64,000 bases of DNA. It comes from Roseomonas sp. (GTDB lineage Bacteria; Pseudomonadota; Alphaproteobacteria; Acetobacterales; Acetobacteraceae). Shown piece by piece: positions 11,683 to 21,310 of the stretch (position 1 is the first letter of the stretch; the number at the start of each line of letters is the position of its first letter). The notes under the pieces were generated by a model. It worked only from the letters and a program-made list of their open reading frames with translations, was not told the DNA's origin and did not search any database. The DNA lies in assembly GCA_020249435.1 (NCBI GenBank), contig JADCFQ010000021.1, positions 23,944 through 87,943 of the forward strand, written 5' to 3'. The position numbers and the translations under genes are program-made.

Positions 11683-11895
11683 CTATTTCTTGTGTACCTG
11701 CGCAAGCGTGGCGCGTGCTAGCGCCAGGGCTTCGCCGAGTGCCGCCATATCGCCAAGCTGATTGGCGAGAATCAGCACCAAAGCGGCATTCAGATCAGCG
11801 CTTTGGCTTTCCGTCAGGCCACGATGCGCTTCAATAATGGCGCGATAGGCCTCATCGGGATCGGCGAAGCGCGCCTTGGTATCAAGCCCTGTCAT
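11683..11895 (-). CDS. DUF2783 domain protein
   Basis: This small acidic protein (70 aa from the ATG at 11895) matches the DUF2783 pattern: FADPDEAYRAIIEAHRGL, then ESQSADLNAALVLILANQLGD. The function is unknown. AGGAAGG lies about 10 bases before the chosen ATG. The open frame extends to 12048, but that would run into the tRNA gene. It is first in an apparent unit with the MBL-fold hydrolase and the serine hydrolase. The fold is probably all-helical. Confidence 0.85.
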   Translation of the reverse strand: MTGLDTKARFADPDEAYRAIIEAHRGLTESQSADLNAALVLILANQLGDMAALGEALALARATLAQVHKK

Positions 11896-11998
11896 GCCGC
11901 ATCTGCCTTCCTGAACCTTGGCTTCAGCGCGGTCTCGCCATTCAAAGACAGAAACCAGCGCGGCTACCGCCAGCGAGCGCAGTGATGAATTGAAAAAT

Positions 11999-12075
11999 TG
12001 GCGGACCCGATACGATTCGAACGTACGACCTTTGCCTTCGGAGGGCAACGCTCTATCCAGCTGAGCTACGGGTCC
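11999..12075 (-). tRNA. tRNA-Arg (anticodon CCG)
   Basis: A complete cloverleaf can be read on the minus strand: acceptor GGACCCG / CGGGTCC, discriminator G, and an encoded CCA. The D stem is GCTC/GAGC. The anticodon stem TTGCC/GGCAA encloses loop CTCCGAA, giving anticodon CCG. The T stem is GTACG/CGTAT with the TTCGAAT loop. The length is 77 nt. It sits between DUF2783 and pheA. Confidence 0.96.
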
Positions 12076-12134
12076 CCAAAAACGCTTCTAGCCTGCCCAT
12101 CCGCTCAGGGAAAGGGCTTTTGCCAAGCGCCCCC

Positions 12135-12992
12135 TCATTCCGCCGGAATTGATTGTTCCAGCCGATAGGGATGCGCGCGATAGGCGCCCAGGATTTTCAT
12201 GGAGGAGGAGAAAAACGCCAGCTCCTCAAACGCGCGGCGGAGCCCTGGCTGATCCGGATGGCCATCCACGTCACACAGGAATTGCGTCGCGGCGAAGCGC
12301 CCACCCACCATATAGCTTTCCAGCTTGGTCATATTGATCCCATTGGTGGCAAAGCCGCCCAAAGCCTTATAGAGCGCGGCGGGGATGGACCGGACCTGAA
12401 AGACAAAGGTGGTCACCACATTGGGCGCCTCCACCGGCGCATCCGCCCTATCGCGGGACATGACGTAAAAGCGCGTCGTGTTATGCGCCTCATCCTCCAC
12501 ATTCCGCTTCAGCACTTCCAGCCCATAGATTTCGGCGGCCAATTCGCTGGCAATGGCGGCATCTTCCACGCCGCCACGCTCAGCAATCAGTGCTGCGGCG
12601 CCGGCGGTATCGGCTTCAATCACCGGGGTCAGGTTCATGTCCTTCAGCAGGCGCAGCACCTGGCCCAAAGCAACCGGATGGCTATGGGCGCGCTTCAGCG
12701 TGGAAAGGCTCGCGCCCTTTGGCGCCAGCAGGCAATGTTCCACGCGCTGAAAATGCTCGCCCACCACGAAAAGCCCGGAATCGGGCAGCATGCGGTGAAT
12801 ATCCGGCACCCGGCCGGCGAGCGAATTCTCGCAAGGCAGCATGGCCAGATCGCATTGCCCATCGCGCAGCGCTGCCATGGCTGCTTCGAAGGATGGGCAG
12901 GGCAAGGTTTCTGAGCCCGGATAGGCAGCGCGGCAGGCGAGGTCAGAATAGGCGCCAAGAACGCCCTGAAAGGCAATGCGATGGGCTGACAT
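12135..12992 (-). CDS. pheA: Prephenate dehydratase
   Basis: This enzyme converts prephenate to phenylpyruvate in phenylalanine biosynthesis. The protein is 285 aa, the monofunctional form without a chorismate mutase domain. The catalytic domain begins IAFQGVLGAYSDLA and includes the N-T-T-R-F signature (AHNTTRFYVMSRD) near residue 172. The C-terminal ACT domain, which usually binds phenylalanine for feedback control, spans about 190-275 and contains the GALxKAL- and KLES-like segments (ALYKALGGFATNGINMTKLES). The start lies 11 bases after the kdsB stop, so the two form an operon, although they act in unrelated pathways. Confidence 0.95.
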   Translation of the reverse strand: MSAHRIAFQGVLGAYSDLACRAAYPGSETLPCPSFEAAMAALRDGQCDLAMLPCENSLAGRVPDIHRMLPDSGLFVVGEHFQRVEHCLLAPKGASLSTLKRAHSHPVALGQVLRLLKDMNLTPVIEADTAGAAALIAERGGVEDAAIASELAAEIYGLEVLKRNVEDEAHNTTRFYVMSRDRADAPVEAPNVVTTFVFQVRSIPAALYKALGGFATNGINMTKLESYMVGGRFAATQFLCDVDGHPDQPGLRRAFEELAFFSSSMKILGAYRAHPYRLEQSIPAE

Positions 12993-13003
12993 GGGTATTT
13001 CCT

Positions 13004-13735
13004 TCAGGGGGCCAAAAGGGCGCGGGCGCGTTCAAGGTCTTCGGGCGTATCCACGCCAAAGGGGCCGTGTTCCACCCGAGCGGCGCTGATTTTCATGCCC
13101 GCTTCCAGGGCACGAAGCTGTTCCAGCTTTTCGCGCAGTTCAAGCGGGCTGGCCGGCAGAGTCACAAAGCGGTCGAGCGCAGCACGGCGATAGGCATAGA
13201 CACCAATATGATGCCAGCGCGGCCCATCCCCCCAGGGGATTGGCAGGCGGGAGAAATACAGCGCCGGCGCCACCATGGCATCGCCGGTGAAGGCGCAGGC
13301 GCATTTAACAAAGGAATCGGTACGCGCTTCCACCTCATTGGCAATCGGGCAGACCAGCGTGCCGATATCCACAGCCGGGTCTTCCAAAGGCGCCAGCACG
13401 GCGCGGAGTGTCTCCGGCCTAATGGTCGGGAAATCGCCCTGCAGATTGACCACCACGTCAAACTCGCCCGCCGGGTCCAGCGCCTTCATGGCGCGCTGTA
13501 CGCGATCCGTGCCGGAAGGCACATCATCGGCCACTAATACGGCCTGTGCTCCGGCAGCGCTGGCGGCGGCGGCGATTTCCTCCTCGGCGCAGGCCACTGC
13601 CAGGGGGCCGATCCCGGCTTCTCGGGCGCGATCAAGCACATGGGCGATCATGGGGCGGCCATGAATATCGGCCAGTGGCTTGCCGGGCAGGCGGGTCGCG
13701 GCCATACGGGCAGGGATGACAAGGATAGGACGCAA
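13004..13735 (-). CDS. kdsB: 3-deoxy-manno-octulosonate cytidylyltransferase
   Basis: KdsB activates Kdo as CMP-Kdo for lipopolysaccharide inner core synthesis. Family motifs are the N-terminal IPARMAATRLPGKPLADI, SGTDRVQRA, VVVNLQGDFP near residue 95, and WHHIGVYAYRR near residue 175. The protein ends LERARALLA. The frame stays open to 13819, but the family starts right before RPILVIPAR. The codon there is TTG at 13735, with GGAG nine bases ahead, giving 243 aa, the usual length. The TTG start is therefore an inference from homology and spacing. Confidence 0.92.
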   Translation of the reverse strand: MRPILVIPARMAATRLPGKPLADIHGRPMIAHVLDRAREAGIGPLAVACAEEEIAAAASAAGAQAVLVADDVPSGTDRVQRAMKALDPAGEFDVVVNLQGDFPTIRPETLRAVLAPLEDPAVDIGTLVCPIANEVEARTDSFVKCACAFTGDAMVAPALYFSRLPIPWGDGPRWHHIGVYAYRRAALDRFVTLPASPLELREKLEQLRALEAGMKISAARVEHGPFGVDTPEDLERARALLAP

Positions 13736-13857
13736 GGAAAAGGGCTCCGGCCGCCTTGTCGGCGGGGTGGGTGATCTATATGTTCCCGGCGTTCTAAAGA
13801 AGCGTGTCCCCGGGTGCAAACCGGCTGGCAGCGCCCGGTGTGAGGAAGAGCTTAGCC

Positions 13858-14397
13858 ATGAGTAACAGTCTTGAAATGAACAAGATTTTCGCTGCCATTC
13901 TGACGGCGGGCGTCACCTTTGGCATGGCGGGCCTTGTTGGCCGCCTGGTCGTGCATCCAACCATGCCGCATCACAGCGTGCTTCAGATTGGCGAAGCCGC
14001 GCCAGCGCAGGCAGCCGCAGCCCCCGCCGCGCCGGCCTTGGAACCCATCACGCCCCTGCTCGCTGCCGCCAATGTGCAGGCCGGGCAGCAATTGGCGCAG
14101 CGCCAATGCGCTTCCTGCCATAGCTTCAATGAAGGTGGGCGTTCCGGCGTTGGCCCGAACCTTTACGCCATTGTGGGCGCCAAGCACGCGCATATTGAAG
14201 GCTTTAATTACTCGGCTGCCATTCGTGCCATGGCCAGCAAGCCCTGGGGCTATGAAGAATTGAACGCCTGGATCGCCAATCCGCGCGCCTATGCCCCGGG
14301 CAATAAGATGACCTATGCCGGCATGGCGAGTGTGCAGAATCGTGCGGATCTGATCGCCTATCTGCGGTCGATTTCGCCCAACGCGCCCGCGCCCTGA
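13858..14397 (+). CDS. Membrane-anchored c-type cytochrome
   Basis: This 179 aa electron carrier, started at the ATG at 13858 with GAGGAAG ahead, resembles the cytochrome c552/CycM group that passes electrons to terminal oxidases at the inner membrane. One hydrophobic N-terminal anchor (residues about 7-28) is followed by an Ala/Pro-rich linker and a single haem-binding CASCH motif near residue 84. The likely axial Met is in NKMTYAGM near residue 145. The C-terminus (LIAYLRSISP) is the usual class I helix. It reads divergently from kdsB and its stop touches the next gene, hisN. Confidence 0.88.
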   Translation: MSNSLEMNKIFAAILTAGVTFGMAGLVGRLVVHPTMPHHSVLQIGEAAPAQAAAAPAAPALEPITPLLAAANVQAGQQLAQRQCASCHSFNEGGRSGVGPNLYAIVGAKHAHIEGFNYSAAIRAMASKPWGYEELNAWIANPRAYAPGNKMTYAGMASVQNRADLIAYLRSISPNAPAP

Positions 14398-14417
14398 TCC
14401 CGCAAAACTTCATCGCG

Positions 14418-15173
14418 GTGGCGGAAGCCGCCGCTGATCGGGCGGCGGCCGTGATCCGGCCGCTGTTTCGTTCGGCGCTGTTGGTGGAAGCCAAGGGCGA
14501 TGCCAGCCCCGTCACCCGCGCCGACAAGGAAGCCGAGGAAGCGATTCGCGCCCTTTTGGCCGAAACCCTGCCGAATCATGGCGTGATCGGCGAAGAACAT
14601 GGCTCGGAACGCCCGGATGCCGAATGGGTCTGGGTGCTGGACCCGATTGATGGCACCCGCGCCTTTGTCACGGGTCGCCCCATCTTTGGCAGCCTGCTTG
14701 GCCTGCTGCATCGTGGCAAACCCGTGCTTGGCATTATTGACCAGCCCATCACTGGCGAGCGCTGGTTGGGCGTCGCGGGTCAGCCGACGCGGTTTTCCGG
14801 CCCCTTCGCCGGCACGGCGCGCTGCCGCCCCTGTGCTGCCTTGGCCGAGGCCGAGCTTTCCTGCACCAGCCCGGATATGTTCAGCGCTGCCAATCGCCCT
14901 GGTTTTGACCGGCTGCGGAACGGGGCGCGCCGCGTGACCTGGGGCGGCGATTGCTATGCCTTTGGCCTAGTGGCGCTTGGCCTGATTGATGTGGTGGCCG
15001 AAAGCGATTTGAAAATCTGGGATTGGGCCGCCCTGGTGCCGGTGATTGAAGGGGCAGGCGGGCGCGTGACGGATTGGGTTGGGCAGCCACTTCATCCGGG
15101 CAGCGATGGGCGCGTGCTGGCGCTGGGTGATCCTCGCTTGTTGCAAGAAGCGGTTCATCTTTTACAAAGCTGA
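14418..15173 (+). CDS. hisN: Histidinol-phosphatase, inositol-monophosphatase type
   Basis: This is a Mg-dependent phosphatase of the IMPase superfamily, best matched to HisN, which removes phosphate from histidinol phosphate. Motifs are GEEHG near residue 55, DPIDGTRAFVTGRP near residue 75, and IWDWAALVPVIEGAGG near residue 200. The GKPVLGIIDQPITGERW segment is typical of HisN. The first ATG/GTG-type start is the GTG at 14418. Homology suggests the protein may begin eight codons earlier at a CTG at 14394, overlapping the cytochrome stop (CTGA), with residues IPQNFIAV. Neither start has a good ribosome-binding site, so coupling to the cytochrome gene is likely. Confidence 0.88.
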   Translation: MAEAAADRAAAVIRPLFRSALLVEAKGDASPVTRADKEAEEAIRALLAETLPNHGVIGEEHGSERPDAEWVWVLDPIDGTRAFVTGRPIFGSLLGLLHRGKPVLGIIDQPITGERWLGVAGQPTRFSGPFAGTARCRPCAALAEAELSCTSPDMFSAANRPGFDRLRNGARRVTWGGDCYAFGLVALGLIDVVAESDLKIWDWAALVPVIEGAGGRVTDWVGQPLHPGSDGRVLALGDPRLLQEAVHLLQS

Positions 15174-15221
15174 AACACAGCGCCATTGCCCCGGGCGCCC
15201 TGAACCCCCATCCTGAAGCCT

Positions 15222-17078
15222 ATGCAACGACGTGACCTTTTGGCGCTCGGCGCCGCCTTGACCAGCTTGCCCCTAGGGGCGCGCGCCGCGAATCCTGCCG
15301 GGGGTGACAGGCCCGGTGAGGTGGTGCGCACCCATGCCATGGCGCTGCTGGGGGAGCCCGCCTTGCCGGCGGATTTCACCCATTGGCCATGGGTCAATCC
15401 GAATGCGCCGAAGGGCGGTGAGATCACGCTGACCGCCATCGGGTCCTTTGACAGTTTCAACCCCTTCATCCTGCGCGGTACGCCGGCGGTTGGCAGCACG
15501 CTGATTTATGACACGATGCTGTCGCGCAATTTGGATGAGCCGCTATCCCAATATGGCCATCTGGCGCGCATCATTGAATTGCCGGCGGATCGCAAGGGCG
15601 TAACTTTCGAATTGCGCGAAGGCGCGCGCTGGCATGATGGCCGGCCGATCACGGCAGAAGATGTTGTCTTCAGCTTCACGACGCTGCGCGCCAATGGCCG
15701 GCCCTTCTTCCGTTCCTATTGGGCGGATGTGACGGAAGTGGTGGCGGAAGATGCGCGGCGTGTGACCTATCGTTTCCGCACCGATGAGAACCGCGAATTG
15801 CCGTTGATATTGGGTGAGATGTCCATCCTGCCGCGGCATTTCTGGGAAGGGCGGGACTTCACGCGGCCAAGCCTTGATCTGCCCTTGGGATCGGGAGCCT
15901 ATCGTATTGATCGTTTTGAACCCAATCGCACCGTGGTGCTGCGCCGCGTGGCTGATTATTGGGGGCGCGATTTGCCGACGACGCGCGGCATGTCCAATGT
16001 TGATGTCATTCGCTACGAATATTTCCGCGACACCACCGTGGCGTTTGAAGCCTTCAAGGCTGGGCAGATTGATTTCCGCCAGGAAAATGTCGCGCGTGAT
16101 TGGGCCACGGGTTATGATTTCCCCGCTGCGCGGCGCGGTCTCGCCACCAAGCAGGAAATCCGGCACGAAATCCCAACCGGCATGCAGGCTTTCGCCGTTA
16201 ATCTGCGTCGGCCCTTGTTTCAGGATGCGCGGGTGCGCCGCGCCCTGATAGAAGTGTTCGACTATGAATGGATGAACATCAACCTGTTCTATGGCGCCTA
16301 TACGCGGACCGAGAGCTATTTTTCCAATTCGGATTTTGCGTCTCGTGGTCTGCCGGAAGGGCGCGAATTGGAAATCCTGAACCAATATCGCGGCCGTGTG
16401 CCGGAGGCTGTTTTCACTGAGGAATATCGCCTGCCGAAAACCGATGGTTCCGGCAATAACCGCGAAGGGCTGCGCCGGGCGCTCGCGCTATTGCGTGAGG
16501 CAGGCTGGAATGTGCGGGACCGGCGCCTGGTGAATGCCGAAGGCCGGCGCTTTGAATTCGAAATCCTGTTGCAAGGCGCGACATTTGAACGTGTCGCGCT
16601 GCCCTATGTGCAGTGGCTGGAACGGCTTGGCATTGCAGCGCGCGTGCGCACCGTGGACCCGGCGCAATATCAGGTGCGCGTGGATGCCTTTGACTATGAC
16701 ATGACGATTGACAGCATCGGCCAGGGCTTTCACCCCGGCAATGAACAACGCGATTACTGGACCTGCGCCAAGGCGCGCGAGAATGGCAGCCAGAACGTCG
16801 CCGGCATTTGCGACCCGGTGATTGATGAGCTGGTGGAAATGGTGATTGCCGCGCCAAACCAGGCCGAGCTTACTGCGCGCACCCGCGCCCTGGACCGCGT
16901 GCTGCTGCATCACAACTACATGATCCCGCATTGGCATAGCCGGAGCTTCCGCATCGCCTTCTGGGAGCGCTTTGGCAGGCCGGAGAAAACCCCGCGCTTT
17001 GGCCTCGGCTTTCCTACGGCCTGGTGGATAGACCCTGCGCGCGATGCCGCTTTGGCTGAAGCCCGGCGCAATCTGTAG
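15222..17078 (+). CDS. yejA: Periplasmic peptide-binding protein, YejA type
   Basis: This 618 aa solute-binding protein of ABC peptide importers (family 5) belongs to the YejA branch, which in enterobacteria feeds the YejBEF importer with peptides, including microcin C. The N-terminus has an RR motif and hydrophobic stretch ([22 protein letters not shown]), so it may be exported by Tat or Sec. Branch features are [27 protein letters not shown], the [17 protein letters not shown] segment and [13 protein letters not shown]. It is first in the yejABEF operon, 2 bases before yejB. Confidence 0.93.
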   Translation: MQRRDLLALGAALTSLPLGARAANPAGGDRPGEVVRTHAMALLGEPALPADFTHWPWVNPNAPKGGEITLTAIGSFDSFNPFILRGTPAVGSTLIYDTMLSRNLDEPLSQYGHLARIIELPADRKGVTFELREGARWHDGRPITAEDVVFSFTTLRANGRPFFRSYWADVTEVVAEDARRVTYRFRTDENRELPLILGEMSILPRHFWEGRDFTRPSLDLPLGSGAYRIDRFEPNRTVVLRRVADYWGRDLPTTRGMSNVDVIRYEYFRDTTVAFEAFKAGQIDFRQENVARDWATGYDFPAARRGLATKQEIRHEIPTGMQAFAVNLRRPLFQDARVRRALIEVFDYEWMNINLFYGAYTRTESYFSNSDFASRGLPEGRELEILNQYRGRVPEAVFTEEYRLPKTDGSGNNREGLRRALALLREAGWNVRDRRLVNAEGRRFEFEILLQGATFERVALPYVQWLERLGIAARVRTVDPAQYQVRVDAFDYDMTIDSIGQGFHPGNEQRDYWTCAKARENGSQNVAGICDPVIDELVEMVIAAPNQAELTARTRALDRVLLHHNYMIPHWHSRSFRIAFWERFGRPEKTPRFGLGFPTAWWIDPARDAALAEARRNL

Positions 17079-17080
17079 AA

Positions 17081-18199
17081 ATGGCCGCCTATCTTCTTCG
17101 CCGCTTGCTACTGGTGATTCCGACCCTGTTCGGGATCATCCTGATCAATTTTGCCGTGGTGCAATTCGCCCCTGGCGGGCCGGTTGAACAGATGCTGGCG
17201 GAATTGCGCGGCGAAGGCCAGACCATGGGGCGCATCACGGGCGAAGGCGGCGGTGAAATCCGCACGCCCAATGCCTTGGAACAGCGCGGCACTGGCGGTG
17301 GCGGTGATGGGCCGGTTGGGAATTATCGCGGCGCGCGCGGGCTTGATCCCGCGATTGTCGCCGAAATTGAACGCGCCTTTGGCTTCGACAAGCCGGCCAC
17401 CACGCGCTTCAAGGAAATGATCCTGGGTTACCTGACCTTTGATTTCGGGCGGTCACTGTTTCGCGATAGGCCAGTGGTTGACCTGATTATCGAAAAAATG
17501 CCGGTGTCCATTTCGCTTGGCCTCTGGTCCACACTGCTGATTTATTTGATCTCCATCCCGCTTGGCATCAGAAAGGCAGTGCGTGATGGGTCGCGCTTTG
17601 ATGTCGCGACATCGGCGGTGGTGCTGATTGGCTATGCCATACCGGGCTTTTTGTTTGCGATTGTGCTGGTGGTGTTCTTCGCTGGCGGTTCCTTCTTTCA
17701 ATGGTTCCCTTTGCGCGGGCTGAACAGTCCAGGGTCGGAAACCTGGTCACTTGGTGCGCGCATTATGGATTACGCCTGGCATATGGTGCTGCCGACCATT
17801 GCGCTGGTGATTGGCGGCTTCGCCACGCTGACGATGCTGACCAAAAACGCCTTTCTGGATGAGATCGGCAAGCAATATGTGCTGACTGCGCGTGCCAAGG
17901 GCGGGTCCGAAAGCCGCGTGCTCTATGGCCACATCTTCCGCAATGCCATGATGCTGATCATTGCGGGCTTCCCGGCAGCCTTCATCGGCATTCTGTTCAC
18001 TGGTGCGCTGCTGGTGGAAATTGTATTCTCGCTCGATGGGCTTGGGCTGCTTGGTTTTGAAAGCGCGATACGACGCGACTATCCGGTGATGTTCGCCACG
18101 CTTTACATCTTCACCCTGATGGGCCTCGTGATGCAGATTATCGGTGATTTCACCTATACTTTGGTGGACCCGCGCATTGATTTTGAGGCGCGGCGATGA
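17081..18199 (+). CDS. yejB: Peptide ABC transporter permease YejB
   Basis: This 372 aa inner-membrane permease starts with the typical [35 protein letters not shown] hydrophilic loop (residues about 45-90) with [10 protein letters not shown] is characteristic of YejB over DppB. About six transmembrane segments follow, and the EAA loop is near residue 265 ([18 protein letters not shown]). It ends [12 protein letters not shown]. It overlaps yejE by four bases. Confidence 0.94.
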   Translation: MAAYLLRRLLLVIPTLFGIILINFAVVQFAPGGPVEQMLAELRGEGQTMGRITGEGGGEIRTPNALEQRGTGGGGDGPVGNYRGARGLDPAIVAEIERAFGFDKPATTRFKEMILGYLTFDFGRSLFRDRPVVDLIIEKMPVSISLGLWSTLLIYLISIPLGIRKAVRDGSRFDVATSAVVLIGYAIPGFLFAIVLVVFFAGGSFFQWFPLRGLNSPGSETWSLGARIMDYAWHMVLPTIALVIGGFATLTMLTKNAFLDEIGKQYVLTARAKGGSESRVLYGHIFRNAMMLIIAGFPAAFIGILFTGALLVEIVFSLDGLGLLGFESAIRRDYPVMFATLYIFTLMGLVMQIIGDFTYTLVDPRIDFEARR

Positions 18200-19236
18200 C
18201 GCTTTCCCCCCTCACGCAGCGCCGGCTCGCGAATTTCCGCGCCAATAAGCGCGGCTATTGGTCACTGATCATTTTCGGCGTGCTGTTTTTCATCACGCTT
18301 TTCGCCGAATTCCTGGCCAATGACCGACCCATTGTCGCGCGTATTGATGGGCGCTGGTATGCGCCGGTGCTGGTGGATTATGCCGAAAGTGACATTATCG
18401 AAGACGGCTTGCCCACGCTGACGGATTGGCATGATCGCGGCTTTCGCGAGGAGATTGAGGCCAAGGGTGCAACCCTGATTTGGCCGCTGATCCCCTATTC
18501 CTACCGGACCGTGGTGCGTGATTTGGGCCGGCCCGCGCCGGCGCCACCTTCGGCACGCAATTGGCTTGGCACGGATGATCAGGCGCGGGATGTGCTGGCA
18601 CGGGTAATTTATGGCTTTCGCATTTCCGTGCTGTTTGGCTTTACGCTTACCATCATCAGCTCCGTCATCGGAATCGCCGCTGGCGCGGTGCAGGGTTTTT
18701 ATGGCGGCACGACGGATTTGCTGTTTCAGCGCTTCATCGAAATCTGGTCCGGCATGCCGCAGCTTTTCCTGCTGATCATTCTGGCGAGCGTGATTGAACC
18801 AAGCTTCTGGGTGCTGTTGATCTTCCTGCTGCTGTTTTCCTGGATGAACCTGACCGGCGTGGTGCGCGCCGAATTCCTGAGGGGCCGCAACTTCGATTAT
18901 GTGCGCGCCGCCAAGGCTTTGGGCGTTTCCGATGCGCGCATCATGCAGCGCCATATCCTGCCGAATGCGATGGTCGCGACCCTCACCTTTCTGCCCTTCA
19001 TTTTGTCGGGCAGTGTCACAGTGCTGGCCTCGCTCGATTTTCTGGGGTTTGGCCTGCCACCGGGCTCGCCCTCGCTCGGGGAATTGGTCAATCAGGGCAA
19101 GAATAACCTGACTGCGCCGTGGCTGGCGCTGACCAGCTTCTTTGTATTGGGCGGCATGCTGACGCTGCTGATTTTTGTTGGTGAAGCGGTGCGCGATGCC
19201 TTCGACCCACGCAAATTGCCGGGGGGGCAGGGCTGA
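18196..19236 (+). CDS. yejE: Peptide ABC transporter permease YejE
   Basis: This 346 aa partner permease of YejB starts with ATG overlapping the yejB stop (ATGA). It has one N-terminal membrane segment, then a periplasmic region with the YejE hallmark [20 protein letters not shown], then a cluster of membrane segments from residue 140 on. The EAA loop is near residue 235 ([19 protein letters not shown]). It ends [16 protein letters not shown]. Its stop overlaps the ATG of yejF by one base (TGATG). Confidence 0.94.
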   Translation: MTLSPLTQRRLANFRANKRGYWSLIIFGVLFFITLFAEFLANDRPIVARIDGRWYAPVLVDYAESDIIEDGLPTLTDWHDRGFREEIEAKGATLIWPLIPYSYRTVVRDLGRPAPAPPSARNWLGTDDQARDVLARVIYGFRISVLFGFTLTIISSVIGIAAGAVQGFYGGTTDLLFQRFIEIWSGMPQLFLLIILASVIEPSFWVLLIFLLLFSWMNLTGVVRAEFLRGRNFDYVRAAKALGVSDARIMQRHILPNAMVATLTFLPFILSGSVTVLASLDFLGFGLPPGSPSLGELVNQGKNNLTAPWLALTSFFVLGGMLTLLIFVGEAVRDAFDPRKLPGGQG

Positions 19237-20843
19237 TGGCACTGCTTTCAGTGCGTGATCTTTCGGTGGCCTTTCGCGGGCGGGAAGTGGTGCACGGCGT
19301 TTCCTTTGATGTGCAGCCTGGCGAAACCCTGGCGCTGGTGGGCGAAAGCGGCAGCGGCAAATCCGTCACCGCACTGTCCTGCCTGCGCCTGCTGTCCAGC
19401 GCCGGCAGCAACCCGGCCGGGTCTATCACTTTGGATGGTATTTCGGTGCTGGATGCGGATGACGGGCAACTACGCGAATTGCGCGGCGGCGTGGCCGGCA
19501 TGGTGTTTCAGGAACCCATGACCTCGCTCAATCCCCTGCACACCATTGAGCGCCAGATCGCTGAGGCTATTACGCTGCATCGTCCGCTTTCGGGCCCTGC
19601 CTTGCGTGCGCGGGTGATTGAATTGCTGCGGCTTGCGGGCTTTCCGCAGGCTGAGGAACGGCTCGGCGCCTATCCGCATCAGCTCTCGGGTGGGCAGCGT
19701 CAGCGCGTGATGATTGCCGGTGCGCTCGCCAATGATCCAAAACTGCTGATTGCTGATGAGCCAACCACGGCTTTGGATGTGACCATCCAGGCGCAGATTT
19801 TGGAATTGCTCGCCTCACTCAAGCAGCGCCTTGGTATGGCGATGCTGCTGATCACGCATGACCGTTCGATCGTGCGCCGCCATGCGGATCGTGTGGTGGT
19901 GATGAAGGATGGCAACGCGGTGGAACAGGGCAAGGTTGCCGAGGTGTTCGCCGCGCCGAAGCACGACTATACGCGCATGCTGCTGGCAACCGAACCGCGC
20001 GGTGCGCCGGCGCCCATCCCCGCCGATGCTGCGCCCACGCTGGAAGCGCGCGATATCCGCGTGCATTTCCCGATCCGCCGCGGCTTGCTGCGCCGTGTAG
20101 TGGCGGAGGTGAAGGCCGTGAATGGTGTGTCGCTGTCGCTGCGCGCTGGGGAGACGCTTGGCCTGGTCGGTGAAAGCGGCTCAGGCAAGACCACACTTGG
20201 CCTGGCGCTGCTCCGCATGGCCGATAGCCAGGGCAGCATTGTCTTTGCCGGGCAGGATTTGCAGGCGCTTTCCACCCGCGCGCTGCGCCCTTGGCGCCGG
20301 CGCATGCAAATTGTCTTCCAAGACCCCTTCGGCGCGCTGTCACCGCGCTTGAGTGTTGCGGAGATTATCGGTGAGGGCTTGGAAGTGCATGAAGCCAGCC
20401 TGCCACGCGCCGAACGCCTGGCGCGGGTGACTGAGGCTTTGCGCGAAGTGGGCCTGGACCCCGCCATGGCAGAACGCTACCCGCATGAATTTTCCGGCGG
20501 CCAACGCCAACGCATCGCCATTGCGCGCGCCATGGTACTGAAGCCAAGCCTGGTTGTGTTGGATGAACCAACCAGCGCGCTTGATGTCAGCGTACAGGCG
20601 CAGGTGGTGGATTTGCTTCGCGATTTGCAGGCGCGCCATGGGCTGGCATACGTGTTCATCTCTCATGATCTGCGCGTGGTGCGCGCCATGGCGCATCGCA
20701 TTGCGGTGCTGAAGGATGGGCTTGTGGTGGAAGAAGGCGAAGCCGCTGCGCTGGTGCAGGCCCCCAAGCAAGCCTATACGCGTCAATTGATGGCAGCCGC
20801 TTTCGACCTGAGCAGCAATGAAAAGGCAACGACCCCACAGTGA
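19236..20843 (+). CDS. yejF: Dual ATPase of the Yej peptide importer
   Basis: This 535 aa protein contains two complete ABC ATPase domains and energises peptide import through YejB/YejE. The first domain (about 1-260) has Walker [14 protein letters not shown], signature [12 protein letters not shown], and Walker [13 protein letters not shown]. The second (about 265-525) has Walker [15 protein letters not shown], signature [12 protein letters not shown], and Walker [12 protein letters not shown]. Each domain has the family C-terminal oligopeptide/dipeptide extension ([20 protein letters not shown]). The stop overlaps the next gene's GTG start by four bases. Confidence 0.95.
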   Translation: MALLSVRDLSVAFRGREVVHGVSFDVQPGETLALVGESGSGKSVTALSCLRLLSSAGSNPAGSITLDGISVLDADDGQLRELRGGVAGMVFQEPMTSLNPLHTIERQIAEAITLHRPLSGPALRARVIELLRLAGFPQAEERLGAYPHQLSGGQRQRVMIAGALANDPKLLIADEPTTALDVTIQAQILELLASLKQRLGMAMLLITHDRSIVRRHADRVVVMKDGNAVEQGKVAEVFAAPKHDYTRMLLATEPRGAPAPIPADAAPTLEARDIRVHFPIRRGLLRRVVAEVKAVNGVSLSLRAGETLGLVGESGSGKTTLGLALLRMADSQGSIVFAGQDLQALSTRALRPWRRRMQIVFQDPFGALSPRLSVAEIIGEGLEVHEASLPRAERLARVTEALREVGLDPAMAERYPHEFSGGQRQRIAIARAMVLKPSLVVLDEPTSALDVSVQAQVVDLLRDLQARHGLAYVFISHDLRVVRAMAHRIAVLKDGLVVEEGEAAALVQAPKQAYTRQLMAAAFDLSSNEKATTPQ

Positions 20844-21310
20844 GTGAATTGGAACGCCTGAAAGAGATGCTGGATGCCGAGCAGGTGAAGCTTGGCGTCA
20901 GCCTGCGCCGGATGAATTCGCCGGGCTCCCCGGTTTATCGCACCTGGGAAAATGTCTGGCCGACGGCAACCATCCTCACCAGCAGCTTCCTTGCGCTGAA
21001 ATGGGGCGGCGCGCCCTTGGAAGCGCTTGGTGTGCAGCAGGGTGGCACCTGGGCCGGCATGGCGGTGCTTGGCATTGGCTGTTGGTGGTGGCTCAAGAAG
21101 ATCATGCCAAAAATCAAGGATGGCGTGTTTGAACGCACTGCCGCCTTGGCGCTTTCATCGCCGCATCAATTTGATTTCCTCTGGTCCAAAAGCATCCTCA
21201 GCCTTTATGCGAAGCTGCCCGATGGTACGGAATGGGCAGCGACAAGGCGGGATGATTGGCGCGCCTTTGTGCGCCGGCTGGATGAAGCATTGTCAAAGGA
21301 AAACGCGTAA
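20840..21310 (+). CDS. Unrecognised small membrane protein in the yej operon
   Basis: I do not recognise this 156 aa protein. It starts at a GTG overlapping the yejF stop (GTGA) and its stop overlaps the ATG of the next gene (TAATG), so it is clearly part of the operon. The first 40 residues are charged and probably helical. One or two hydrophobic segments lie at about 45-60 and 70-85 (MAVLGIGCWWWLKKIMP). The C-terminal half is soluble and aromatic-rich (HQFDFLWSKSILSLYAKLPDGTEW). A role beside the transporter is possible but unproven. Confidence 0.75.
   Translation: MSELERLKEMLDAEQVKLGVSLRRMNSPGSPVYRTWENVWPTATILTSSFLALKWGGAPLEALGVQQGGTWAGMAVLGIGCWWWLKKIMPKIKDGVFERTAALALSSPHQFDFLWSKSILSLYAKLPDGTEWAATRRDDWRAFVRRLDEALSKENA

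Noticed and set aside
18262..19242. Long minus-strand frame opposite yejE
   Set aside because: It lies entirely within yejE, which has clear permease features; the antisense translation is rich in His, Gln and Arg and has no motif.
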